A DNA stretch of 64,000 nucleotides from Paracoccaceae bacterium (GTDB taxonomy: Bacteria; Pseudomonadota; Alphaproteobacteria; Rhodobacterales; Rhodobacteraceae), in contig JAJFIC010000076.1 in NCBI GenBank assembly GCA_021775315.1, positions 1 to 64,000 of the forward strand, written 5' to 3'. Position 1 is the stretch's first letter. Each line of letters opens with the position of its first letter. Below are positions 37,552 to 46,405 of this stretch, one piece after another. The translations under genes and the position numbers were made by a program. Under the pieces are notes generated by a model. That model saw nothing but the letters and a program-made list of their open reading frames with translations, did no database searches and was not told where the DNA came from.

Positions 37552-38892
37552 TTAGCCAGCGTTACACTGACCCAAAGCGCCACCGGCGAACATTGGGTGA
37601 TCCACTGCGTACTCAACCTGCGAACGTGGGGTCACTTCGACAACTTCAAGAAGGTCGAATTCCGATGTTGGGTTTTCTTTACCCTTCACAACCAGCACGT
37701 CTTTGAAGCACTGGTGGTCTTCGGCGCGGTATTCAACATCACCGTTGCCCAGACCCGAGAATTTGTAACCTTCCAGAGCTTCAGCAACACCACATGGGTT
37801 ATGTGTGCCAGCGCGTTCACACGCATCCGCATAAAGCAGGGTCTGACAGTAAACCGTGTGTGCAGCCTGACTTGGCGGGAAGCCGTATTTGGTGCCGAAG
37901 GATTTAACAAAAGCTTTCGAGCCTTCATCCGTCAGGGACCAATGCCAGTTGGTTGAACCGAAGATACCTTTAACGTTGGCACCAGCACCACGAGCCATCA
38001 GGCGCGAATACAAAGGCACAACGATTTCAAAGTTCTTACCGTTAACCTGCTTGTCGCGCAGACCAAACTGAACAGCAGCGGTCAACGAGTTGACCATGTT
38101 CCCGCCGTAGTGGTTCAGAACCAGAACATCAGCACCAGAGTTCAGAACAGGCGCCACATACGAGCTGAAGTCGGTTGTCGCAAGCGGTGTCAGCACGTTG
38201 TTGACAGTTTCCCAGCCTTTGCCCTCGGTCGCAGCAGCGATCGATTCTTGCTGAGTCCAGCCCCAAGTGTAGTCGGCTGTCAGGTGGTAAGCGCGACGGT
38301 CGGAACCGTAAAGTTTCTCAAGCACAGGGGCCAGAGCCGCACCAGACATGTAACCGTTAAAGAAGTGACGGAAACCGTTGGCTTTCTTATCTTTACCAGT
38401 TGTGTCGTTCGAGTGGGTCAGACCAGCCATGAAGATCACGCCAGCGTCCTGGCACAAGCCCTGAACAGCAATCGCAACACCCGAAGAAGAACCACCAGTG
38501 ATCATCACTGCGCCGTCTTTTTCGATCATGGATTTCGCAGAAGCACGTGCCGCGTCTGATTTGGTCTGCGTGTCGCCAGTTACGAACTCAACCTTGCGGC
38601 CAAGAATACCGTTACCTTTAAGCGCATCGGACGAGAATGTGTTCATCATCCCGCCGTCGCCGCCACCATTCAGGTGCTCAACAGCCAGCTCATAAGCGCG
38701 CAGCTCATCTGCACCTTCGTCCGCGTAAGGACCAGTTTGTGGAACGTTAAAGCCCAGAACAACCGAACCACCCGATGGCTCGTTCATATAAGCACCAGCA
38801 GAGCCGGTGAAGACCAGTGGCATCGCCATGCCAGCGCCAGCAACGGCACCAGTTTTAAGCAGACCCCGACGTGTCGGATTAATAATCGACAT
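37552..38892 (-). CDS. livK: ABC transporter substrate-binding protein (LivK/amide-type), Tat signal
   Basis: This 446-residue type I periplasmic binding protein has a twin-arginine signal (PTRRGLLKTGAVAGAG, cleavage near SAGA). The mature protein shows the Leu/Ile/Val-binding fold features, such as LGFNVPQTGPYADEGADELRAYELAVEHLNGGG. Its length and Tat export fit the amide/urea-type branch of the family more than classical LivK, so the substrate may be an amino acid or a short amide. It is the first gene of the minus-strand livKHMGF-order operon. Confidence 0.85.
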   Translation of the reverse strand: MSIINPTRRGLLKTGAVAGAGMAMPLVFTGSAGAYMNEPSGGSVVLGFNVPQTGPYADEGADELRAYELAVEHLNGGGDGGMMNTFSSDALKGNGILGRKVEFVTGDTQTKSDAARASAKSMIEKDGAVMITGGSSSGVAIAVQGLCQDAGVIFMAGLTHSNDTTGKDKKANGFRHFFNGYMSGAALAPVLEKLYGSDRRAYHLTADYTWGWTQQESIAAATEGKGWETVNNVLTPLATTDFSSYVAPVLNSGADVLVLNHYGGNMVNSLTAAVQFGLRDKQVNGKNFEIVVPLYSRLMARGAGANVKGIFGSTNWHWSLTDEGSKAFVKSFGTKYGFPPSQAAHTVYCQTLLYADACERAGTHNPCGVAEALEGYKFSGLGNGDVEYRAEDHQCFKDVLVVKGKENPTSEFDLLEVVEVTPRSQVEYAVDHPMFAGGALGQCNAG

Positions 38893-39021
38893 GAATTTCC
38901 TCCCATTCGTGTCTAGTTCACGCTGCTCTTTTGTAAGGGCAACGAGCCAGAATTTGGCTGCTCGTATTATCAGGGGGGTTTGGTAAAGAACGCAACAAAT
39001 TATTGTGACGTAACGTTTTTT

Positions 39022-39094
39022 CTGTAAATTTTGGAAAAACTATGTAAAGAATACTGTAAATAACTTAACAAAACGCCAGATAGCCATCTGTAAA
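39022..39094 (+). promoter_or_regulatory. Four TGTAAA repeats upstream of the ScfR-like regulator gene
   Basis: TGTAAA occurs at 39023-39028, 39043-39048, 39055-39060 and 39089-39094, three times preceded by C, within the 216-bp gap shared with the divergent livK-like gene. This is suggestive of a cluster of binding sites, possibly for autoregulation. Confidence 0.4.
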
Positions 39095-39108
39095 ACAAGA
39101 GGTTTTTT

Positions 39109-40401
39109 ATGCCCCGCACATTGTTGGGATCGCGCATTCGCGAACGTCGCGAGGCAATCGGCCTTAAACAAATAGAGGTCGCGCGCAAATCGGGCATCTC
39201 GGCGCCCTATCTGAACCTGATCGAGCACAACAGACGAAGAATCGCCGGCAAGGTGCTGATCGACATCGCTGGCGCATTGGGGCTGGAAGTGTCGAGCCTG
39301 CTGGAAGGGGCCGACAGCGATCTGATCCAAAAGCTGCAAAATGCAGCCGCGCGGGATGTCACGGGCGAAGCAGGTGAGGTCGAACTGGACCGGGCCGAAG
39401 AACTGGTCAGCCGCTTTCCCGGTTGGTCGCGTCTGCTGGCAAATCTTGAGGATCGGACACAGCAATTAGGCCAGACTGTTGACGGCTTGTCTGACCGGTT
39501 GACCCATGATCCGTTTCTGGCCGAAAGCCTGCACGAAATCTTGTCGAGTGTCACCGCGATCCACGCGACCTCGGGTATTCTGACCAACAATCCGGCCATG
39601 GAAGGTTTGCAGCAGCGCCGCTTTCAGGCCAATATTCTGGAAGAAAGCGCGCGATTGTCTGAACTGTCACAAGGTCTGGTCAGCTATTTCGATCAACAGT
39701 CAGAAACCGAACAATCGCTTTCAACCCCTCTGGACGAGGTCGAGGCGTTTTTGGAAGGCCACGGGTTTCACTTTGCCGATCTGGAAGCCGGCAAAACCAG
39801 CATAGCGTCATTGATCGATCGGGCGGACGCGCTGATTTCGCAGGCATCACGTCAGATGGCGGCCTCGGCCTTGCAGCTTTACCTGGATGATGCCGGTTTG
39901 ATGCCTTTGCCCGCATTTTTGCGCAGTGCTGAAACCGTCGCCTACAGCCCATCTGCATTGGCGCGAGAATTCAGTGCGCCGATTGATGCGGTTTATAGAC
40001 GTTTGGCGTTTTTGCCCGATGATCCAGACCGTCCCGATTTTGGTCTGATCAGTTGCGACGGAACGGGCGCTGTTTTGCTGCGAAAGCCGCTGCAAGGGTT
40101 TGCCCTGCCGCGTTATGGCTCTGCCTGCGCGCTGTGGCCACTTTATCAGGCGATGACGCGCCCGCATGTGCCGATCACCGCAGATCTGCGCACTACCGAA
40201 AACCGGATTTTCCACGCGACCGCGCAATCAGGCTATTCAAACCCAGCCGCCGAAGTGCCGGTTTTGCGCGCCACAATGATCTTCCGATCGGCAGTAGGCA
40301 GCGAAACCGGACAGATACCGCCGCTAGAGATCGGGCTAAGCTGCCGGATTTGCACCCGCAGCGATTGCCCGGCCCGGCGGGAATTGTCGATCCACGGCTG
40401 A
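39109..40401 (+). CDS. XRE-family regulator with short-chain acyl sensor domain (ScfR/RamB-like)
   Basis: This 430-residue protein has an N-terminal XRE helix-turn-helix (about residues 8-65: RIRERREAIGLKQIEVARKSGISAPYLNLIEHNRRRI), a middle region, and a C-terminal short-chain fatty-acyl regulator domain ending in a Cys-containing segment (CRICTRSDCPARR). Related proteins (RamB, MccR, PrpR types) control acetate, propionate or glyoxylate-cycle genes in response to acyl-CoAs. An AGAGG site precedes the ATG. Its targets are not evident from the neighbours. Confidence 0.88.
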   Translation: MPRTLLGSRIRERREAIGLKQIEVARKSGISAPYLNLIEHNRRRIAGKVLIDIAGALGLEVSSLLEGADSDLIQKLQNAAARDVTGEAGEVELDRAEELVSRFPGWSRLLANLEDRTQQLGQTVDGLSDRLTHDPFLAESLHEILSSVTAIHATSGILTNNPAMEGLQQRRFQANILEESARLSELSQGLVSYFDQQSETEQSLSTPLDEVEAFLEGHGFHFADLEAGKTSIASLIDRADALISQASRQMAASALQLYLDDAGLMPLPAFLRSAETVAYSPSALAREFSAPIDAVYRRLAFLPDDPDRPDFGLISCDGTGAVLLRKPLQGFALPRYGSACALWPLYQAMTRPHVPITADLRTTENRIFHATAQSGYSNPAAEVPVLRATMIFRSAVGSETGQIPPLEIGLSCRICTRSDCPARRELSIHG

Positions 40402-40524
40402 TAGCATTGCGTTGCCCGAACGCGGCTGAGGCAAATGGCCCGACACCCCTCACGGTTTTGGTATTTGCCTCTGCCGGTTGTGGCCCTATGATCGCCCTTA
40501 GCTTTATTGAACGGGAACCACATC

Positions 40525-42519
40525 ATGACCGCTGAACTCGGCCATTTTTCTTTGATATTGGCGTTTATCGTCGCCATCGTGCAGATGATTTTGCCGATGA
40601 TCGGGGCGCAAAAGGGCTGGACCGGCTGGATGGACGTGGCCGTGCCTGCGGCCATTTCGCAATTCGTGCTGACAGCAGTCGCCTTTGGGGCGCTGATGTA
40701 TGCGTTTGCCACCTCGGATTTTTCGCTGACACTGGTTGCGGGAAACTCGCATTCCGCCAAGCCGATGCTGTATAAACTGACCGGAACCTGGGGCAATCAC
40801 GAGGGTTCGATGCTGCTTTGGGTGTTTATCCTGACTTTATTCGGCTCCATGGTTGCGTTTTTTGGCCAGAACCTGCCGCCTGAACTTAAGGCGCGGGTTT
40901 TGTCTGTTCAGGCAGCCGTTGCCGTGGCGTTTTTCGCGTTTTTGTTGTTTACCTCAAACCCGTTTACCCGGCTGGCCTTTCCGCCTTTTGATGGCCAGGG
41001 CCTGAACCCGTTGTTGCAGGATCCTGGTCTGGCCTTCCATCCGCCGTTTTTGTATTTGGGCTATGTCGGCCTTTCCATGAGCTTTTCGTTTGCCGTTGCC
41101 GCCCTGATCGAAGGTCGGGTTGATGCCGCCTGGGCACGTTGGGTGCGACCCTGGACGCTGGCCGCATGGATGTTCCTGACCATCGGCATCGCGCTTGGAT
41201 CATGGTGGGCGTATTATGAGCTTGGCTGGGGCGGCTGGTGGTTTTGGGATCCGGTTGAAAACGCAAGTTTCATGCCTTGGCTGATCGCAGGCGCTTTGCT
41301 GCATTCTGCCATTGTCGTGGAAAAACGCGAGAGCCTGAAAACATGGACAATCCTGCTGGCGATCCTCGCCTTTTCATTTTCACTGATCGGCACCTTTATC
41401 GTGCGTTCAGGCGTCATCACGTCGGTGCATGCCTTTGCCAATGATCCCGAACGCGGCGTGTTCATTCTGGCCATTCTAGCGGTGGCAATCGGCGGCTCGT
41501 TAACCTTGTTTGCGGCGCGCGCCAATGTCATGCAGTCAAAAGGTGTGTTTTCATTGGTCAGCCGCGAAAGCGGACTGGTGCTGAACAACATCCTGCTGGT
41601 GGTCGCGGCGTTTGTGGTTTTCGTCGGCACGGTTTGGCCCTTGGTGTCTGAACTGGCATTTGATCGCAAACTGTCCGTCGGCGCGCCGTTTTTCGATCTG
41701 GCCTTTACGCCGTTTATAGTGGTCATTGCCATGGTTGCGCCGATTGGGGCGGTTTTACCGTGGAAGCGGGCCTCTTTAGGAAAAGCCATGCGGCCTTTAT
41801 GGGGGTTGGTGGCTGTATCCGTGGCATTTGGGGCGCTGGTTTTGGTGTTGCAGACCGGCACGCGGATGATGGCCCCGATTGGCTTAACACTGGCGGTTTG
41901 GCTTATCCTTGGCGCGCTGGCTGATGTGGCGCTGCGGGTGCGGCTGGGCAAGATTGCCTTTGGCGAGTCCATGCGGCGGCTAAAAAACCTGCCGCGTTCA
42001 GATTTTGGTAAGATGCTGGCCCATGCGGGTTTGGGCATCACCATATTTGGCGTAGCGGCAATCACCGCTTGGGAAACCGAAGATATTCGTGTCGCCAAAG
42101 TCGGCGACAGCTTTGAAGTATCGGGACCAGTGACCACATATCAGATCCGGTTTGATGACGTCAGAAACATTCGCGGCGCCAATTACACGGCGACCCAAGG
42201 CGTGTTTACGGTTCTGGTTAACGGGCGCGAAATTTCGACGTTGCGACCGGAAAAACGGCTATACGCGGTATCAGGTATGCCAACGACCGAAGCGGCGATG
42301 GATATTGGCGTAACGCGCGATGTGTATCTGGTGATTGGCGATGCGCAGGAAAACGGTGGCTGGGCAGTGCGGTCTTATGTCAAACCGTTCGTCAACTGGA
42401 TCTGGTTTGGGGCTACTATAATGGCGCTTGGCAGTTTGCTAAGTCTGACTGACCGACGTTACCGCGTTGCAGCCGGGGCCAAAAGGCGACAAGAACCGCA
42501 AGGGGTAGCAGCCGAATGA
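40525..42519 (+). CDS. ccmF: CcmF, cytochrome c-type biogenesis haem lyase subunit
   Basis: This 664-residue polytopic protein has about 14-15 hydrophobic segments. The tryptophan-rich haem-handling motif WGGWWFWDPVENASFMPWL lies near residue 235, and the conserved GSMLLWV and HPPFLYLGYVG segments precede it. CcmF with CcmH attaches haem to apocytochromes c. The ATG at 40525 is chosen over an upstream TTG. It overlaps ccmH by 4 bases. The window shows no ccmE just upstream. Confidence 0.95.
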   Translation: MTAELGHFSLILAFIVAIVQMILPMIGAQKGWTGWMDVAVPAAISQFVLTAVAFGALMYAFATSDFSLTLVAGNSHSAKPMLYKLTGTWGNHEGSMLLWVFILTLFGSMVAFFGQNLPPELKARVLSVQAAVAVAFFAFLLFTSNPFTRLAFPPFDGQGLNPLLQDPGLAFHPPFLYLGYVGLSMSFSFAVAALIEGRVDAAWARWVRPWTLAAWMFLTIGIALGSWWAYYELGWGGWWFWDPVENASFMPWLIAGALLHSAIVVEKRESLKTWTILLAILAFSFSLIGTFIVRSGVITSVHAFANDPERGVFILAILAVAIGGSLTLFAARANVMQSKGVFSLVSRESGLVLNNILLVVAAFVVFVGTVWPLVSELAFDRKLSVGAPFFDLAFTPFIVVIAMVAPIGAVLPWKRASLGKAMRPLWGLVAVSVAFGALVLVLQTGTRMMAPIGLTLAVWLILGALADVALRVRLGKIAFGESMRRLKNLPRSDFGKMLAHAGLGITIFGVAAITAWETEDIRVAKVGDSFEVSGPVTTYQIRFDDVRNIRGANYTATQGVFTVLVNGREISTLRPEKRLYAVSGMPTTEAAMDIGVTRDVYLVIGDAQENGGWAVRSYVKPFVNWIWFGATIMALGSLLSLTDRRYRVAAGAKRRQEPQGVAAE

Positions 42520-42959
42520 AACGTTTGTTGGTAATTCTGCTGTTGCTGGCCACGCCGATTTGGGCGGTTCAGCCGGATGAAATTCTGCCTGATCCAGCAC
42601 TTGAGGCCCGTGCGCGCGTGATTTCCAAGGGCTTGCGCTGTCTGGTTTGCCGGAACGAAAATATTGACGACAGCAATGCAGGTCTTGCGCGTGATCTGCG
42701 TCTGCTGGTGCGCGAACGCATCATGGCCGGTGACGACAACGAACAAGTGGTCACCTATGTCGTTGATCGCTACGGCGAATATGTGCTGTTGCAACCAAAA
42801 ACCACGGGAACCAACCTGCTGCTATGGGCGGCAGGGCCTGTGATGCTGTTAATTGGCGGCGGCATCGGCTTTGGTGTCATCCGCCGCCGCCGAACCAATC
42901 CCGCTGTCGCGTTGAATGAAGCCGAGGCCGCGCGCCTGAAAGAGCTGATTGAAAGCTGA
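42516..42959 (+). CDS. ccmH: CcmH, cytochrome c maturation thiol-reductase subunit
   Basis: This 147-residue protein has a signal peptide or membrane anchor (residues 1-20), the redox motif CLVC in GLRCLVCRNENIDDSNAGLARDLR near residue 40, and a second membrane segment near 100-125. It keeps the apocytochrome Cys residues reduced and works with CcmF. It overlaps ccmF by 4 bases (ATGA). Confidence 0.95.
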   Translation: MKRLLVILLLLATPIWAVQPDEILPDPALEARARVISKGLRCLVCRNENIDDSNAGLARDLRLLVRERIMAGDDNEQVVTYVVDRYGEYVLLQPKTTGTNLLLWAAGPVMLLIGGGIGFGVIRRRRTNPAVALNEAEAARLKELIES

Positions 42960-43044
42960 CGCTACGTTCCTGCAATAGCTATCGCACCCAAACCCCCAAC
43001 CCTATAGAACCAGCCGAAATCCCGCTGTGAGAAGGAAAAACACT

Positions 43045-43821
43045 ATGGTTTATTCGGCAATCGACTATCGGGTTGAGGATCAGATCGCTTGGCTGACGCT
43101 GAACCGGCCTGATGTTTTGAACGGAATGAACGACCAGATGCGGGCCGAAATCACCGACGCTGTGCGCATTGCCGGTAAAGAGGCGCGGGTTCTGGTGATC
43201 ACCGGCAAGGGACGTGGGTTTTGTTCGGGTCAGGATCTGGGCGGGGCGTCTGACGTCACGCAGATTGATCTGGAAGGCGCGCTGAGGGATGAGTACGAGC
43301 CGATGTTGCGCGCAATCTATGACTGCCCAATTCCGACGATATCGGCGGTGAATGGCCCGGCGGCCGGGGCGGGGGCCAATCTGGCCCTTGCGGCGGATGT
43401 GGTGATCGCCAGCGAAAAGGCCTATTTCATGCAGGCCTTTGCGCTGATCGGCCTGATCCCGGATGCCGGCGGCACCTATTTCATGCCGCGCAATATGGGC
43501 ATGGCCAAGTCGATGGGGGCTGCTTTGTTTGCCGACAAAATCTCAGCCCGGCAAGCCAGCGATTGGGGCCTGATCTGGGAAGCCATACCGGATGAGGGTT
43601 TCCAAGACCATGTAATGGCGCGTGCCAAAACACTGGCCAGCGGGCCAACGGCGGCGTACCGGAACATCAAAAAGGTGATCCGCGCAAGTTTTGAAAACGG
43701 CTTGGATACCCAACTGGCGCTGGAAGCAAAGCTTCAGGGCGAGGCTGGCAATTCACGGGATTTTGCCGAAGGTGTGCTGGCCTTCAACGAAAAGCGCAAA
43801 CCGCAATACGAGGGGCGCTAG
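43045..43821 (+). CDS. paaG: Enoyl-CoA hydratase/isomerase, PaaG-like
   Basis: This 258-residue crotonase-fold protein has the oxyanion-hole segments RGFCSGQDLGG and NGPAAGAGANLALAAD, and the PaaG-like LIPDAGGTYFMPR and ASDWGLIWEAI. PaaG converts ring-1,2-epoxyphenylacetyl-CoA to the oxepin form, the step after PaaABCDE. The ATG at 43045 is chosen over a GTG 18 bases upstream. It lies about 29 kb from paaABCDE, alone between ccmH and a convergent gene 7 bp away. Confidence 0.85.
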   Translation: MVYSAIDYRVEDQIAWLTLNRPDVLNGMNDQMRAEITDAVRIAGKEARVLVITGKGRGFCSGQDLGGASDVTQIDLEGALRDEYEPMLRAIYDCPIPTISAVNGPAAGAGANLALAADVVIASEKAYFMQAFALIGLIPDAGGTYFMPRNMGMAKSMGAALFADKISARQASDWGLIWEAIPDEGFQDHVMARAKTLASGPTAAYRNIKKVIRASFENGLDTQLALEAKLQGEAGNSRDFAEGVLAFNEKRKPQYEGR

Positions 43822-43828
43822 GACGCGT

Positions 43829-44164
43829 TCACCGTCCGGAGGGGCCGTCATAGGCGCGTTCGACCTTGGCAACGCGCAAAGTGTAATGGCTGTACCACCG
43901 GGTTTTGCCCAGCTTTTGCGCCAGCAGGTGTTCTGTCACGTCTTTCCAGCCTTTTAACGCCGCTTCATCCCGCCAATAGCTGACGGTGATCCCCAAACCT
44001 TGTTCATCGCGGGTGCTTTCGACGCCAAGATAGCCCGGTTGCTGGGCCGCAAGTTCAACCATCTTATCGGCCATGGCGCTATAGCCAGCGTCGCCTTCAC
44101 CGCGTTGGGCCGTGAAAATCACAGCGTAATAGGGCGGCTCGGGCAGGGGGGCAAAGCGAGACAT
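43829..44164 (-). CDS. Antibiotic biosynthesis monooxygenase (ABM) domain protein
   Basis: This 111-residue single-domain protein has the ABM dimeric alpha-beta layout: PYYAVIFTAQR, MVELAAQQPGYLGVESTRDEQ, ITVSYWRDEAALKGWK, HLLAQKLGKTRWY. Such proteins include small cofactor-free monooxygenases and proteins of unknown role. The late aromatic TRWYSHYTLRVAKVER is a common feature. It is convergent with paaG; nothing links it to a specific pathway. Confidence 0.85.
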   Translation of the reverse strand: MSRFAPLPEPPYYAVIFTAQRGEGDAGYSAMADKMVELAAQQPGYLGVESTRDEQGLGITVSYWRDEAALKGWKDVTEHLLAQKLGKTRWYSHYTLRVAKVERAYDGPSGR

Positions 44165-44245
44165 GCAAGTGGTTCCAGTTTTTGAATGGCTGTTGGGTTT
44201 GCAGGCTAAAGCGCGCGCGCCGAAATGTCGTGCCTAAAACCATTA

Positions 44246-44267
44246 CCGGGCCTAATGCAAGGCCCGG
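44246..44267. other. GC-rich hairpin downstream of the peptide ABC ATPase gene
   Basis: An 8-bp perfect stem (44246-44253 with 44260-44267) with a six-base loop lies between the ATPase gene and the ABM gene. On the minus strand a T4 run follows only after several bases, so it is at most a weak terminator. Confidence 0.45.
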
Positions 44268-44306
44268 CAAGTGTTATTTGGTTTGGCTGGTCAGCCTGCC
44301 TTGGAT

Positions 44307-46394
44307 CTATTCCGCCGCGAACTTGATGACCGGTTCCATGGTTTCCAAAATTTCCTCGGTCAGGTGGCATTTCAGCTGATGACCGTTGGACAGTGTCTGG
44401 ATAGGTGGCACCTCGGTGTCACAAATTCCGCCCGGCACCTCAGATTTCCAGCGACAGCGCGTCTGGAACGGGCAACCCGGTGGCGGATTAACCGCCGAAG
44501 GAATGTCACCATCAAGCACGATGCGCTTTTTCACCACCCGCGTGTCAGCGATCGGCACCGCTGACAACAAAGCCTCGGTATAAGGATGATAGGGTGGCGA
44601 GAACACCTGATCCGTCGTGCCAAGTTCAACCACATGGCCGAGATACATCACCATAACCCGGTCGCTGAGATACCGCACAATCGACAAATCATGGCTGATG
44701 AACAACAGCGTGGTGCGTTCTTTGCGCTGAATTTCCATCAACAGGTCGGTCACAGCCGCCTGCACCGAAACGTCCAGCGCCGAAACGGGTTCATCCGCCA
44801 CAACGATCTTGGCGTCACCGGCAAAGGCGCGCGCAATACCGACGCGCTGTTTTTGTCCACCGGACAATTGGCGCGGCATCCGGTCGGCAAATTCACGCGG
44901 CAGTTTCACCAGATCCATCAGTTCCAACATATGGGCGCGGCGTTCGGAATTGTTGTCGCCGATGCCGAAAATTTCCAGCGCTCGAATGATCTGTCGGCCA
45001 ACCGACATCGACGGATTGAGGGTGTCAAACGGGTTCTGGAACACCATCTGCACCGACGACACCGTTTCTGTGTCGCGATCCTGAATAGGCACGGCGCCGA
45101 TTTCTTCGCCATGCATCTGAATCGACCCGGCCGTGGCTGTTTCCAGCCCCATCAGCACCTTGGCCAGTGTTGATTTCCCACAGCCACTTTCGCCTACAAT
45201 GGCCAGCGTTTCGCCCTCGCGGGCGTCAAAGCTGAGGGTTTCGTTGGCTTTGACAACTTTGGACGCACCGCTTGAACCAAACAGGGCGTTCGCCGATACC
45301 TCGTAATATTTCTTGAGGTTGTCAAATTTCAGAACCACGTCGCCAAGTTCAGCACTTTCCTGTTCGATGGCCACAGCAATCGGTGCATCCCAGTCGATAT
45401 CCGGGATTCTAAGGCACCGGGATTCGTGGCGGTCATCACCATCAATCGTCACCATGGACAGGTCGCTGATGTTGCATAAACCGTCCTGATAATAGTCACA
45501 GCGCGGCCCGAAATTACAGCCGTTGGGCCGTTCATGCGGCAACGGGAAGTTGCCGGGAATAGCCACCAGCGGGTGGGTGTTCTTGTCGGCACCCGGCAGC
45601 GGGATCGACCGGAACAGGGCTTGGGTGTAGGGGTGCTGCATTTTGTCAAACACATCTTTGATCGACCCGGTTTCCACCGCCTCGCCGGAATACATCACGC
45701 ATAGGCGGTCACAGACATCCATGATCAGGCCAAGATTGTGCGAAATGAACAGCATTGAGGTGCCGTATTTGACGCCAAGCGCCTTGACCAGATCAACGAT
45801 CCCGGCCTCAACCGTCACATCAAGCGCGGTTGTTGGCTCGTCCAGGATCAGCAGTGACGGTTTGGACATCAACGCCATGGCAATCACGATGCGCTGTTGC
45901 TGACCACCAGATAACTGGTGTGGAAAGCTGGACAGGATGCGTTCAGGATCGGGCAGGCGCACGTCTTCAACCACCTGACGCGCCAGATCCCATGCGGCCT
46001 CTTTGGAGGCCCCTTCGTGGATCATCGGAACTTCGGCCAACTGCTGGCCGACTTTCATCGCCGGGTTCAAAGACGCCATCGGTTCCTGATAGATCATGGC
46101 GATTTCGCTGCCACGCAGGTCGCGCAGCTCTTCCGCACTCATCTCATTCAGATCGCGGCCTTTGAACTTGATCGTACCGCTGACAACTTTGCCGTTGACG
46201 CCAAGGTCCTGCATCACCCCAAGGGCAACGGTGGATTTGCCGCAACCGGACTCGCCCACAAGGCCCATGGCCTCGCCGGGTTGTACGGTGCAGCTGAAAT
46301 CCATCACTGCCGGGATTTCCTGCATGCGTGTGAAGAACGAGATCGAAAGGTTTTCAATCTCAAGAATAGGGCCGTCGTAGTCCCATTTAGCCAT
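44307..46394 (-). CDS. Oligopeptide-type ABC transporter, fused dual ATPase (DppD-DppF)
   Basis: This 695-residue protein joins two full ABC ATPases. The first has Walker A GESGCGKST near residue 50, LSGGQQQRIVIAMAL and LLILDEPTTALD, plus the oligopeptide-type C-terminal domain with Cys residues (CNFGPRCDYYQDGLC). The second has GESGCGKST near 400, LSGGQKQRVGIARAF, VVADEPVSALD and its own Cys-rich tail (CPFQTRC). It energises the permeases encoded just upstream. Fusion of DppD and DppF is a known arrangement, as in GsiA and YejF. Confidence 0.93.
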   Translation of the reverse strand: MAKWDYDGPILEIENLSISFFTRMQEIPAVMDFSCTVQPGEAMGLVGESGCGKSTVALGVMQDLGVNGKVVSGTIKFKGRDLNEMSAEELRDLRGSEIAMIYQEPMASLNPAMKVGQQLAEVPMIHEGASKEAAWDLARQVVEDVRLPDPERILSSFPHQLSGGQQQRIVIAMALMSKPSLLILDEPTTALDVTVEAGIVDLVKALGVKYGTSMLFISHNLGLIMDVCDRLCVMYSGEAVETGSIKDVFDKMQHPYTQALFRSIPLPGADKNTHPLVAIPGNFPLPHERPNGCNFGPRCDYYQDGLCNISDLSMVTIDGDDRHESRCLRIPDIDWDAPIAVAIEQESAELGDVVLKFDNLKKYYEVSANALFGSSGASKVVKANETLSFDAREGETLAIVGESGCGKSTLAKVLMGLETATAGSIQMHGEEIGAVPIQDRDTETVSSVQMVFQNPFDTLNPSMSVGRQIIRALEIFGIGDNNSERRAHMLELMDLVKLPREFADRMPRQLSGGQKQRVGIARAFAGDAKIVVADEPVSALDVSVQAAVTDLLMEIQRKERTTLLFISHDLSIVRYLSDRVMVMYLGHVVELGTTDQVFSPPYHPYTEALLSAVPIADTRVVKKRIVLDGDIPSAVNPPPGCPFQTRCRWKSEVPGGICDTEVPPIQTLSNGHQLKCHLTEEILETMEPVIKFAAE

Positions 46395-46405
46395 GATCGC
46401 CTCCC

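Noticed and set aside
44246-44267. Hairpin considered as a full terminator of the peptide ABC operon
   Set aside because: No U-run follows directly on either strand, so it is recorded only as a hairpin.
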